This document shows, piece by piece, positions 28,528 to 36,902 of a DNA stretch of 64,000 nt. The notes under the pieces were generated by a model. That model saw only the letters and a program-made list of their open reading frames with translations. It was not told the DNA's origin and searched no databases. Source of the stretch: UBA10349 sp003485905 (GTDB taxonomy: Bacteria > Pseudomonadota > Gammaproteobacteria > Arenicellales > Arenicellaceae); the NCBI GenBank assembly GCA_943787185.1, contig CALSLL010000001.1:1-64000 (forward strand). The letters run 5' to 3'. Positions within the stretch are counted from its first letter, which is position 1, and each line of letters starts with the position of its first letter. Position numbers and translations under genes: made by a program.

Positions 28528-29247
28528 TTGTCGAACCCGAATAAATTACTACCCCGTTTTGACCTCGTCGTCCCGGTATATAACGAAGAAGCCGGTTTAC
28601 CCGAATTTTTCGCCCGACTGGATAAACTTCAATTGAATTGTCAGCCTATATTTGTCGATAACGCCTCGTCAGATAATTCCCTCGCACTATTGAAAAGCTA
28701 CCCAAACGCGTTGGTAATCGAACACGCTCAAAACGAAGGTTATGGCGGATCTCTAACTGATGGCATGGCCGCTGGCAACAGCGACTATATCGTTGTAATT
28801 GACGCTGACTGCGAATACCCACCTGAGAATATACCAACCCTTGTAGCCGCTCTTGAATCACACAGCGTAGTCTATGCAAGTCGATTTTTAGATCCTATGC
28901 TCGAAAAAGCAGCGAATATGGGGTTTATAAAAACTACCGGAAACAGATTGTTTAGCGCTGCCTACAATAGTTTGTTCAATCAAAATACGACCGACTTGTA
29001 CACTGGGTGTAAAGGACTGCAGCGCAGCGCGTTAAAAAACATCAATTTCGAACAAAAGGGGTTTGAACACGTTACCGAATTAGCGGTAAAACTTGCCGCA
29101 AATGGTCATACTATTTTTGATATCGCTATACAGTATGAACCCCGTGCTACTGGTAGCTCCAAAATGCGCTATATACAAGATGGGGCTAAATTCCTGAAAT
29201 TATTAAGTCACTATTATCTCTTACAGCGCAAAGGTAAATTGACCTAA
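28528..29247 (+). CDS. Family 2 glycosyltransferase (dolichol-phosphate mannosyltransferase-like)
   Basis: GT-A fold transferase of 239 aa that moves a sugar from a nucleotide donor, in this subgroup often to polyprenyl phosphate. The opening strand LVVPVYNEEAGLPEFF and the metal/nucleotide motif DADCEYPP are clear. ATGSSKMRYIQDGAKF near the end is typical of DPM1-like enzymes. There is no C-terminal membrane anchor. Translation must begin at TTG 28528, because the triplet before it is a TAG stop in the same frame and no ATG occurs until far inside the domain. The next gene is the nucleotidyltransferase fusion, so they probably work together. Confidence 0.88.
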   Translation: MSNPNKLLPRFDLVVPVYNEEAGLPEFFARLDKLQLNCQPIFVDNASSDNSLALLKSYPNALVIEHAQNEGYGGSLTDGMAAGNSDYIVVIDADCEYPPENIPTLVAALESHSVVYASRFLDPMLEKAANMGFIKTTGNRLFSAAYNSLFNQNTTDLYTGCKGLQRSALKNINFEQKGFEHVTELAVKLAANGHTIFDIAIQYEPRATGSSKMRYIQDGAKFLKLLSHYYLLQRKGKLT

Positions 29248-29314
29248 ATGTTCCATCAGCTATAAAAGTCTGCTTCTTTCAGCCCGAACCACCTAAACTC
29301 AAATAGAAAATCCA

Positions 29315-30781
29315 TTGTCGAATAGATCAGCCAAGCCTCCATTGATAGGACTAATTCCAGCTGCAGGATTAGGTTCACGGGCGTGGCCATACACTAATAA
29401 GACACACAAGGGACTCTTTAATATTAACGGGCGGACAAACCTAGAGCGCATTATTTCTCTTATGCGAGATGATCTAGGGATTGAGAAGGTCATAATTATT
29501 ATCGGGTATCTGGGAGATAGTATTCGTGATCACCTAGGCGATGGCTCTAAATACCATGTTTCAATTCAATATATTGAAAACACCCAACTTGAACGTGGCT
29601 GGGCTTGGTCAGTGCTACTGGCTCATGAATATATAAATACGCATTTTTGCGTAATGCTTTGTGACGAGTGCTACACCAGTTCAAATCACGCTGAATTAAA
29701 ATACGTTTCTCATCAGAATCACCTCGCAATATGTACGGGAATGCATGTTGATGACCTCGCGCTAATTAAAAAGAATTATGCGATTGAACATGAAACTGAC
29801 ACGGTAACCAAATTGACAGAGAAACCGGTTACCGTCGCTAATGATATTATGGGTAGTGGGACCTTTCTATTTAGCCCCCTTATTTTCAATGTCTTAGAAG
29901 ATAAATTTAAAGCTAACGGTTACTCGAATTTCAATCTTATTGACGAATTAAATAGCTGTATCCAGTCGGGCGCGAGCGTCGGGTTTTTTGAATTACTTGG
30001 GAATTACGTCAATATCAATGATCCCGATTCATTGCAGTTAGCGAAATACCACGATCGAATAGCTCACTTTTCAAAATATAAGATTTCCTTATTGATATGC
30101 CCAGTCGGTAATGAGCACGATATTCGATTCACTACCAATCGCTATCGTGAGTTACAGATTTTCGACCAAATATCAATTGTCCTCCCTACCGACCATCAGT
30201 TAGAGCAAGAAATCACCGACACGAACGTAGAAACTATAATTTGCCCGAAGCACTATAAGCACTTTGGTCAAAGAGTTAAGTACGGTTTATCAAAACTAAA
30301 AGGTGATATTTTCATAACGACTGAGGCCGACTATTCGTTTGCAAATCGCGATGTGGAAAAATTACTCAGTTATTTAAAAGAAGCCGATATAGTTGTTGGC
30401 ACTCGCACCACTCGGCAACTTATACACCAGGGATCGAGAATGTATGGACCAGCCAGACTTGCGCACAGTGCGTTAGGCAAATTAATACAGGTACTATGGT
30501 GGACGAGAGGCGGAAGGTTTACCGACGTTGGTTGCACCTTTCGAGCAATTTGGGCAACCTCCTACCGTGAACTAGAGAAAGACTTAACTAGCACTGGCCC
30601 CGAGTTTCTTGCTGAAATGGTGATTCAAGGTCTTCATGATCGTTACCGTATAATTGAGATACCGGTAAATTACTTTAACCGTAGTAAGTCACTTAATCTT
30701 AGACATCGCAATGTGGCCACGTTTATCCGTGTCTTATTATTTATTCTACAACGGCGATTGAAGTTGCTGTTCTCAAAATAA
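29315..30781 (+). CDS. Fused sugar nucleotidyltransferase - glycosyltransferase family 2
   Basis: Two enzymes in one 488-aa chain. Residues about 8-245 are a nucleotidyltransferase (IPAAGLGSRAWP, THKGLFNINGRTNLER, LCDECY) of the kind that makes NDP-sugars. Residues about 250-488 are a GT-A glycosyltransferase (ISLLICPVGNEHD, TTEADYSFANRD, GCTFRAIW). The join suggests that activated sugar is made and transferred by one protein. The likely start is TTG 29315 with no clear ribosome site; the first codons (TTG TCG AA-) repeat those of the upstream gene. A bidirectional terminator follows. Confidence 0.82.
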   Translation: MSNRSAKPPLIGLIPAAGLGSRAWPYTNKTHKGLFNINGRTNLERIISLMRDDLGIEKVIIIIGYLGDSIRDHLGDGSKYHVSIQYIENTQLERGWAWSVLLAHEYINTHFCVMLCDECYTSSNHAELKYVSHQNHLAICTGMHVDDLALIKKNYAIEHETDTVTKLTEKPVTVANDIMGSGTFLFSPLIFNVLEDKFKANGYSNFNLIDELNSCIQSGASVGFFELLGNYVNINDPDSLQLAKYHDRIAHFSKYKISLLICPVGNEHDIRFTTNRYRELQIFDQISIVLPTDHQLEQEITDTNVETIICPKHYKHFGQRVKYGLSKLKGDIFITTEADYSFANRDVEKLLSYLKEADIVVGTRTTRQLIHQGSRMYGPARLAHSALGKLIQVLWWTRGGRFTDVGCTFRAIWATSYRELEKDLTSTGPEFLAEMVIQGLHDRYRIIEIPVNYFNRSKSLNLRHRNVATFIRVLLFILQRRLKLLFSK

Positions 30782-30798
30782 AGCATTGTCCGCATAAA

Positions 30799-30826
30799 AA
30801 AAGCGCATACAAAAGTATGCGCTTTT
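30799..30826. terminator. Bidirectional Rho-independent terminator
   Basis: Perfect 12-bp stem AAAAGCGCATAC / GTATGCGCTTTT with an AAAA loop. T-runs occur on both strands, so it can end both the glycosyltransferase unit and the convergent amtB transcript. Confidence 0.92.
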
Positions 30827-30877
30827 ACTAACCAAAATCTCTATCTGCAACTCAAGATTGCAATTATATGCTTGACG

Positions 30878-32155
30878 TTAGAAGTTATATCCCCGTTCAT
30901 CATGACAAACGATATCCAACCCTTGATGCTCTTCTTCTTCATCAACGCGTAGCGGTGTAATTGCTCCAACAATTTTGAACAATATATAACTAACCACGGC
31001 TGTGTACGTAGCTGCTGCAAGTACTCCTATCGCCTGCACACCCAATTGACCAGAGATAGATTGATCAAGGCCAACGCCACCATACGCTGCTGCGCCAAAT
31101 ACCGCTGCAAGCAATGTACCCATGGCGCCACCTACCCCATGCACCGGAAACACATCTAACGAGTCGTCTAGCTTTAAGCCATTCTTAATAAACTGAGTTG
31201 CAAAATAACATACCACTCCGCCTACGACGCCTAGCGCAACGCCACCAATTGGTCCGATATAGCCAGAAGCGGGTGTCACTGTACCAAGTCCTGCGACCAT
31301 GCCAGTAACGATACCAAGCACACTTGGCTTTCCGTGTTTAATCCATTCGATGGCCATCCAAGTTAATGAACCGCACGCTGCCGCCAAATGCGTTACCAAC
31401 ATGGTCATACCGGCTGAACCGTCGCTAACCAATGCCGATCCGGCATTAAAACCAAACCAACCAAACCACAACATACCCGCACCTGCGACTGTCAATGTTA
31501 GATTGTGAGGTGCCATTGCCGATTTTGGAAAGCCTTTACGACTCCCTACAACGACGGCAGCAACCAGTGCGGTAACACCAGCAGTAATATGTACGACAGT
31601 ACCTCCGGCAAAATCCATTAATCCGAGGTCAGATAGCCATCCACCGCCCCACACCCAATGGCATAAAGGCAGATATACGGCAAATATCCAAAGTATCGTA
31701 AACAACAACATCCCGCCAAATCGGATACGCTCTGCGAAACCTCCAACAAACAATGCTGGAGTAATCATCACGAACGTCATTTGAAAAACAATAAACACCG
31801 ACTCAGGAATAGTTCCGCTCATACTGTCAAAACTAACCCCGGAAAGAAATGCTTGGCTGGTTCCGCCAATAAACCAGTTCATACTTCCACCATCGCTAAA
31901 TGCGAGGCTATACCCAATTACAAACCATATGACCGAAGCAACGCAGCCGATAGCAAAACATTGCATCACCACCGACAGAGCGTTTTTCGAACGTACCAGA
32001 CCACCGTAAAACAATGAAAGGCCAGGCAGCAGCATAAATAACACCAACGCCGATGAAGTTAACATCCACGCAGTATCCCCCGAATTAAGCTCATCCGCTG
32101 CCGAAACCAATGGCACCAAAGTAAGCAAAGCCCCACTTATTAAAGCCTTAAACAT
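30878..32155 (-). CDS. amtB: Ammonium transporter (Amt/Rh family)
   Basis: Trimeric inner-membrane ammonium channel. The 425-aa product has a cleavable signal (ending VSAAD) and eleven predicted helices. Family motifs include FYGGLVRSKN, FVGGFAERIRFG, DFAGGTVVHITAGVTAL and the pore-region FNAGSAL. The last 20 residues form the cytoplasmic tail that docks PII. AGGT precedes the ATG. It follows glnK in the same transcript with a 90-base gap, the standard arrangement for nitrogen-controlled uptake. Confidence 0.96.
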   Translation of the reverse strand: MFKALISGALLTLVPLVSAADELNSGDTAWMLTSSALVLFMLLPGLSLFYGGLVRSKNALSVVMQCFAIGCVASVIWFVIGYSLAFSDGGSMNWFIGGTSQAFLSGVSFDSMSGTIPESVFIVFQMTFVMITPALFVGGFAERIRFGGMLLFTILWIFAVYLPLCHWVWGGGWLSDLGLMDFAGGTVVHITAGVTALVAAVVVGSRKGFPKSAMAPHNLTLTVAGAGMLWFGWFGFNAGSALVSDGSAGMTMLVTHLAAACGSLTWMAIEWIKHGKPSVLGIVTGMVAGLGTVTPASGYIGPIGGVALGVVGGVVCYFATQFIKNGLKLDDSLDVFPVHGVGGAMGTLLAAVFGAAAYGGVGLDQSISGQLGVQAIGVLAAATYTAVVSYILFKIVGAITPLRVDEEEEHQGLDIVCHDERGYNF

Positions 32156-32245
32156 AATAGTTATACCTAAATATCTGATTAAACAAGAGCTACCGTCACA
32201 CCGGCGGTAGACTACTAAATTTATTGAGTTGTAGTATTCAATCCC

Positions 32246-32584
32246 TTATAGAGCGTCGTCACCGGTTTCGCCCGTTCTGATGCGCGTAACTTGTTGAAGG
32301 TCGTAAACAAAAATCTTACCATCGCCAATCTTACCGCTTCGCGATGCATTGGTGATTGCTTCGACAACTGACTCTACATCGCCATCTGACACAGCCACTT
32401 CCAATTTAATCTTCGGTACAAAATCAACCACGTACTCGGCACCCCGATATAATTCTGTATGTCCCTTCTGCCGACCAAACCCTTTTACTTCAGAGACCGT
32501 CATTCCAGACACCCCCACTTCAGACAACGCTTCTCTAACATCGTCTAATTTGAATGGTTTAATAATTGCTGTTACCAATTTCAT
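32246..32584 (-). CDS. glnK: Nitrogen regulatory protein P-II (GlnK)
   Basis: Trimeric signal protein of 112 aa that reads 2-oxoglutarate, ATP/ADP and glutamine state. The T-loop carries the uridylylation site Tyr51 in YRGAEYVVDF. The B-loop is TNASRSGKIGDGKIF, and the C-terminus is TRIRTGETGDDAL. Linkage to amtB favours GlnK over GlnB: unmodified GlnK plugs the AmtB pore. AGGG seven bases upstream supports the start. NtrC-like palindromes lie 160-195 bases upstream. Confidence 0.95.
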   Translation of the reverse strand: MKLVTAIIKPFKLDDVREALSEVGVSGMTVSEVKGFGRQKGHTELYRGAEYVVDFVPKIKLEVAVSDGDVESVVEAITNASRSGKIGDGKIFVYDLQQVTRIRTGETGDDAL

Positions 32585-32742
32585 AAAACAACCCTATAGT
32601 TATAAATGAAGAAATGAGTGGTTGAAGCCCCCCAAACGCACCACAAAAGGGATATCGCTCCTTTGTGGGCCTGTAAAATCGAAAAAGAAATATACCACAG
32701 GGCACAACCGTGTTAACCGTTGCACATGTGGTTCGCCTAGTC

Positions 32743-32779
32743 TTGGTGCACTCACCAAATTGCGCACCATAACGGTGCG
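32743..32779 (-). promoter_or_regulatory. Two NtrC-like palindromes upstream of glnK-amtB
   Basis: CGCACC-ATAAC-GGTGCG at 32763-32779 is a perfect 6+6 palindrome with the 17-base layout of known NtrC sites (GCACC N5 GGTGC). A second inverted repeat, TTGGTG-CACT-CACCAA (32743-32758), contains the half-site TTGGTGCA. Both lie about 160-195 bases upstream of the glnK start, a usual enhancer distance. I could not find a good sigma-54 -24/-12 pair between them and the gene. Confidence 0.6.
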
Positions 32780-32887
32780 AATATTCAGAGCACGACTACG
32801 AAATCGATGTTCCGCGACGACTCAGGTTGCTTCTATATAAGCAAAGATTTCAAACACCACCCAAAGCGAATTTAGACACGCATAACG

Positions 32888-32922
32888 AAAAACGGTCAAT
32901 GAAGACAAACTCCATTGACCGT
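32888..32922 (-). terminator. Rho-independent terminator for the gene ending at 33003
   Basis: On the minus strand a 10-bp stem, ACGGTCAATG / CATTGACCGT, with an 11-base loop is followed by five Ts. It ends the transcript of the secreted four-cysteine protein. Confidence 0.85.
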
Positions 32923-33002
32923 CATATACAAACGATGCCTATTTGTTAGCTAGAACCTTTATCCAGCCTATCAATCAGCTTTAAATTTAAGATACCGCTA
33001 GA

Positions 33003-33695
33003 TTAGTCAGCGGCAAAGCAATAATAAAGGCCATCACCACCAGAAGCCTGCAAGTTTTCCTGAGAGCACCCACGCGAAGGGTGTGCTGAATTCCAAGGGC
33101 TTCCAGGATTAACACCGGCGTGCCGATCAGCATGACCTACTCGAGCTTTATTGTCTGGGCTATTACTGGTCCAGTTCATGCAAGTCATATCATCACCAGC
33201 AGGATAAGCAGTGCCGTCTAGTTGAGTTCCAGTCAATACATCATGCTTATTCGGATCATCACCCATCGCCCGGGAATTATTTGGATCACCATTTTCCGTC
33301 AGTGAATGCTCGTGGTTTAAATTAGAATTGTCATAAAGCAAACCCTCGATACTAACGGCAACAGGCACCCCTTTGGCATTTCCCCATGGGCCTTCACCAA
33401 TCCGATCAATCGCATTTACTGCGGGCTCACTGTCAGTAGCTTGAGTACTCAAAAAGGCACGCCAATCACGATCACCCGCGCCAACTGCAGAGGCAAGCGC
33501 ATTGCAATGAGCGTCAGCACCAGCTAAGCCACCTAAATTCCCACCGTCACCGAGTCCGACACTCGTTATAAAGAATCCAAGCGGAAGCGGCTCTGGAGCA
33601 GCCGGAGCCTGTGCAAATGCATTGTGAGTAAACACAATTGAAGCCAGAGACACGGCCATCAATTGATAAAGTGATCTAATAATGCTTTTTTTCAT
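33003..33695 (-). CDS. Secreted four-cysteine protein, DUF1554/endostatin-like
   Basis: Exported 230-aa protein with a Sec signal ending NAFAQ and a short Pro/Ala linker. The domain (about 38-230) has the pattern GGLAGADAHCN, WRAFLSTQ, DRIGEGPW, MTCMNWTS, RGCS and GDGLYYCFA. The four Cys probably form two disulfides. The pattern recalls DUF1554 proteins and the endostatin-type C-type-lectin fold; this is a resemblance by eye, not a proven homology. A close paralogue is at 54273. AGGA precedes the ATG and a terminator follows, so it is a single-gene unit. A binding role is plausible. Confidence 0.72.
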   Translation of the reverse strand: MKKSIIRSLYQLMAVSLASIVFTHNAFAQAPAAPEPLPLGFFITSVGLGDGGNLGGLAGADAHCNALASAVGAGDRDWRAFLSTQATDSEPAVNAIDRIGEGPWGNAKGVPVAVSIEGLLYDNSNLNHEHSLTENGDPNNSRAMGDDPNKHDVLTGTQLDGTAYPAGDDMTCMNWTSNSPDNKARVGHADRHAGVNPGSPWNSAHPSRGCSQENLQASGGDGLYYCFAAD

Positions 33696-33861
33696 GGGGA
33701 CTTCCTATATAAATAGTGAATTAAAATAACTGGACAAAGGTATACCCCTAAAGTTCTTATCAGACAAGTGAACGCCCTTCCGCTTTTATTAGTTCAACGG
33801 GAGTCGCATGTGCGATGTACAATACTCGCGCCGAATATAGAATTGAATCCCGACCAGCGCC

Positions 33862-34218
33862 ATGATCGCCAAATCAAGATATCTAATTGTCCTATTCGCG
33901 CTTAGTGTTGCCTATGCCGGCTACGCCTGGTTGTCACCAAAGGCAATATCTATGCGGATTGTAAGCTCTAGTTGTCAGGATATAGCTTGTAACTACGAGC
34001 TAATATTGGAAAGCGAGAGTAGTATTCCAGTCGATGTAGAACTCAGAATGCTGGCGTTCGGTATCCCCAGTGCAGTTGCCCCTACCCAAACTTATCGCAC
34101 GAGTCGCAGCCTACATTTGTTACCAAATGAAACAATATCCGTGAGTGGAACTGTCGATGTTCATTTCATACCGGCCAGCTTGGAAGTAACTCTACACAAA
34201 TGGCAGGAATTAAAGTAA
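33862..34218 (+). CDS. Hypothetical membrane-anchored or secreted small protein
   Basis: Not recognised. The 118-aa product has one N-terminal hydrophobic segment (7-24), then a beta-rich soluble part with Cys38 and Cys43 and the stretch CNYELILESESSIPVDVEL. That alternation looks like an immunoglobulin-like or FxLYD-type sandwich. No motif suggests catalysis. It stands alone between two minus-strand genes, and the ribosome site is weak. Confidence 0.6.
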   Translation: MIAKSRYLIVLFALSVAYAGYAWLSPKAISMRIVSSSCQDIACNYELILESESSIPVDVELRMLAFGIPSAVAPTQTYRTSRSLHLLPNETISVSGTVDVHFIPASLEVTLHKWQELK

Positions 34219-34278
34219 AACTTTCAAGGACAACTCGCATTACTGCAACGCAGCAAGGCTTTGAATCGACAAATATTA

Positions 34279-34752
34279 CTACCGCTGACTTCGATACTTA
34301 GCAAGGCTAGCTTCGAGAATCTCCACACGTTCTAACAGTCGCCCGTCACCGCCGCCAATCTCAGACCCATCCGCAAGGATAATATTATTCCAGCCCATCA
34401 TATTTTCGCCTACACGAGAGGGGTTCCCATTGATTTGTATCACATCACCTGGTTTTAGCTCATCATTAGCCCAACCCGATCGTCTTAGCGCGACAGAAGC
34501 ATCTCCTTCAGCCATCCATTTAACCACCTCTCCGCTATCACTTTTAACATCTATATATACACGTGCGTGCGGATTAACCATGCGAAATTCGGTAACGACC
34601 CCGGTGATCGTCACATCTTGATCGGTAATATAATGAGCGGCAAAATTATGATGGGCGAATGTCGGATAAACGACCAGCAATGTTCCTGATGCTATTCCGA
34701 ATAGCGAGCCAGCTAAAAGTAATAACGGTTTTATTTTCATAGCGTTTCTCAT
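34279..34752 (-). CDS. DUF6152-like exported protein, N-terminal domain only
   Basis: Stand-alone copy of the small domain shared by six genes here. The signal peptide ends PTFA, so the mature chain should begin His34-His35 (HHNFAAHY). The NPH motif follows 26 residues later (VNPHARVYID). The domain finishes with the usual GWNNIILADGSEI, and a short coiled tail LLERVEILEASLAKYRSQR is extra. The start is ATG 34752, with AGGAG ten bases upstream; a longer frame from 34797 would overlap the upstream gene. That gene encodes only the partner C-terminal domain. Function unknown. Confidence 0.82.
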   Translation of the reverse strand: MRNAMKIKPLLLLAGSLFGIASGTLLVVYPTFAHHNFAAHYITDQDVTITGVVTEFRMVNPHARVYIDVKSDSGEVVKWMAEGDASVALRRSGWANDELKPGDVIQINGNPSRVGENMMGWNNIILADGSEIGGGDGRLLERVEILEASLAKYRSQR

Positions 34753-34769
34753 ACTCAACAAACTCCTAT

Positions 34770-35576
34770 TTAATATTGCCCTGAAATTACATCGCAAGGC
34801 GCAAGCTCCAGACTCACCCCTGGCGTACGTATTCTTGGACGGTCAATGATAAGCGGTTCTTTAAGCATTACCGGATCGTGTAAAGTAAAACTTGTGTTAA
34901 GCACGTTTCCAGCCTCATTCAGTGAATATCGCTCAATGCTGCTGGCCTGGTCACTATGATGAAGGCTCAACTGGTCGTCCACCATACCGGCTGACACATT
35001 TTTAGTTTCTACTACTAATGTGTTCCCTTCGAACCACCCGATTGAATACCCGGCTGAAGTTTTCTCGTCAGCATCGGGATGTTCATCAACGTTCAAATAC
35101 ACTGTACGTTCAACCGTTAGATCTTCTCCGCGAATCTCTATCCGGTCATCAAATGTCGTAATCTCTATAGGGTCAGCATGTAGAATCGTTCGAAAGACTC
35201 CAAACGGGTTACACTGTATAGCCGGATCATCGGCGAGGTCGAATTCCTGCCCCACCCGCATGCCAGTCTCTGTTAGTCGATCACCAATAACCTCGATGGT
35301 GTGCGCTTCCATTCGATTGACAATTTCCACCGCGCTTAAACCATCCTGCGCCGGATCATTCAAAAATGACATTAAGAGCTCGTAAGTCTCCCGAGTACAT
35401 GCACACGAAAAATGGCCTACCGTATCCCAAGCTGGATTATCTAAAACGTCAATGCTGTTGGTGCTCCACACGCCAGAAAAATCAACCGGTGGTTGCTCCT
35501 GTGCTACTACCAGACTTCCCATGCCTAATGTCACCGCAATAATGACAGTTCGAAGACATATTTTAGTCTTGACCAT
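34770..35576 (-). CDS. Exported protein, C-terminal domain of the DUF6152-associated family
   Basis: Lacks the His-His domain and carries only the larger domain found at the C-terminus of its neighbours: CNPFGVFR, IRGEDLTVERTVYLNVDEHP, SAGYSIGWFEGNTLVVETKN, SSIERYSL, and a late APCDV Cys. The signal ends VVAQE. The chosen ATG at 35576 gives a standard signal peptide with AGGA four bases upstream; ATG 35630 is an alternative with GGAGAG only three bases away. It sits 17 bases before the gene for the missing domain, so the two probably act as a split version of the fused proteins. Confidence 0.78.
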   Translation of the reverse strand: MVKTKICLRTVIIAVTLGMGSLVVAQEQPPVDFSGVWSTNSIDVLDNPAWDTVGHFSCACTRETYELLMSFLNDPAQDGLSAVEIVNRMEAHTIEVIGDRLTETGMRVGQEFDLADDPAIQCNPFGVFRTILHADPIEITTFDDRIEIRGEDLTVERTVYLNVDEHPDADEKTSAGYSIGWFEGNTLVVETKNVSAGMVDDQLSLHHSDQASSIERYSLNEAGNVLNTSFTLHDPVMLKEPLIIDRPRIRTPGVSLELAPCDVISGQY

Positions 35577-35656
35577 TAGTTCCTGCGTAATACTATTGTT
35601 TACCGCACTGGTCGCTAGCTGAAATCTCATAAACTCTCCAAAACAATTAATAGTTA

Positions 35657-36700
35657 TTAACTTCTAGTGCACTCGTAAGGTTTAACTTCCTCACCTGGGC
35701 GCCATATCCACGCCTTATCCAGCGTCACTGGTTCAGTAAACATCGCTGGGTCGCTCACTACTACAGTATAGTCTAATCGACGCCCATCAGTGCTAGGTGT
35801 AAAACGCTCTAGCAATTCAATCGCCTCACTTTGCATTAAACCGGTTGAGTTAAAATAGGGGTAATTAATCTGGGTTGTTTCTACTACTAAACTACCCTCT
35901 TCCCAGCGGCCGTTAGAATGACCCAACATTGAATGCTCCGCACTTTCAGGCAGTTGTCCGTTCATGTAAATCGTTCGTACTGTGTCGTACTCTTCCAGAT
36001 GAAACAATATCTTGCCATCAGCCTCTATAAATTCGATTGGATACGGCTGCTCCATAAGCCAAATCATCCCCTTCGGCTCACAATCTGAGATTGGACTATT
36101 GTGCGGATCAAATGCTGCTATTGCCTCTTTAGACGCGTCTGTCAAAGGATAACTATCAGCCCAAAGCCATCGATCATCACCGGTAAAATGTGTACTCCAA
36201 ACTCTGAAAATACTCGCTAGACCAGCGGATGCAACCTCTAAATCTGAGCCATCTGCCAGCCAAGTATCTTCACTGCCAACTTTCTCGCCCGTCCAAACTC
36301 GATCGACTCCTGGCCGAAGCACAACCTCCTGGCCATTATCCAACAGAACGTTATTTACCCACATGGCGTTACTTCCATTGATTGCGCCATACCCGGCAAC
36401 CCTAATAGTGTCACCAACACTTATCGTATCGCTCGGAATATCCATACGACTCAGAATACTCACCGAGTTTGATTCAATATCCCACGACACGCCATCAGCA
36501 TCGAGAACCGAGAAACGTATATGAGGGTTACGCCAAAGAACATTGGTAATCTCACCCTCCACCTCAGACATTGTATCCATATCGAACACGCCAGCAAATG
36601 CGTGGTGCGCATACGCAGAACATGCGATTGAGAGGCAACCGATCACAGTCAAAATTAAAGCGCTAAAACGCCTATACGATATTTCTGTATGTCTTAGCAT
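35657..36700 (-). CDS. DUF6152-like two-domain exported protein
   Basis: Full-length member (347 aa). The signal ends CSAYA and the mature N-terminus is His32-His33. NPH is at 58-60 in VLWRNPHIRF. The first domain ends near 125 (WVNNVLLDNGQEVVL). The second, about 160-347, has SDCEPKGMIWLMEQPYPIEF, EEYDTVRTIYMN, GHSNGRWEEGSLVVETT, LERF, and a terminal PYEC Cys that may pair with the Cys of DCEPKG. The next gene starts about 80 bases downstream (26 from the longer start). Role unknown; the paired conserved His and Cys suggest a metal-binding or disulfide-bonded envelope protein. Confidence 0.82.
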   Translation of the reverse strand: MLRHTEISYRRFSALILTVIGCLSIACSAYAHHAFAGVFDMDTMSEVEGEITNVLWRNPHIRFSVLDADGVSWDIESNSVSILSRMDIPSDTISVGDTIRVAGYGAINGSNAMWVNNVLLDNGQEVVLRPGVDRVWTGEKVGSEDTWLADGSDLEVASAGLASIFRVWSTHFTGDDRWLWADSYPLTDASKEAIAAFDPHNSPISDCEPKGMIWLMEQPYPIEFIEADGKILFHLEEYDTVRTIYMNGQLPESAEHSMLGHSNGRWEEGSLVVETTQINYPYFNSTGLMQSEAIELLERFTPSTDGRRLDYTVVVSDPAMFTEPVTLDKAWIWRPGEEVKPYECTRS

Positions 36701-36902
36701 TAGTTATGGTCCGTCGATTAAATTGAGATTTTGCTGCTGGGAAAGTGAGGCTATCCGATACATAGATGGCAAGTCAATTTCTTGTTACCTAACATCTTTC
36801 TGCAAACACATACATCGATCGGACAGGAACTAAAACGGTCACTAATTGCCCAAACACTCGTTCGTTATCTCTAATGTGTTCATACACCAATAATTATAGC
36901 GA

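Noticed and set aside
32585..32740. Sigma-54 promoter before glnK
   Set aside because: No GG-N10-GC pair with good surrounding bases was found on the minus strand; TGGTGCGTTTGGGGGGC has the wrong spacing.
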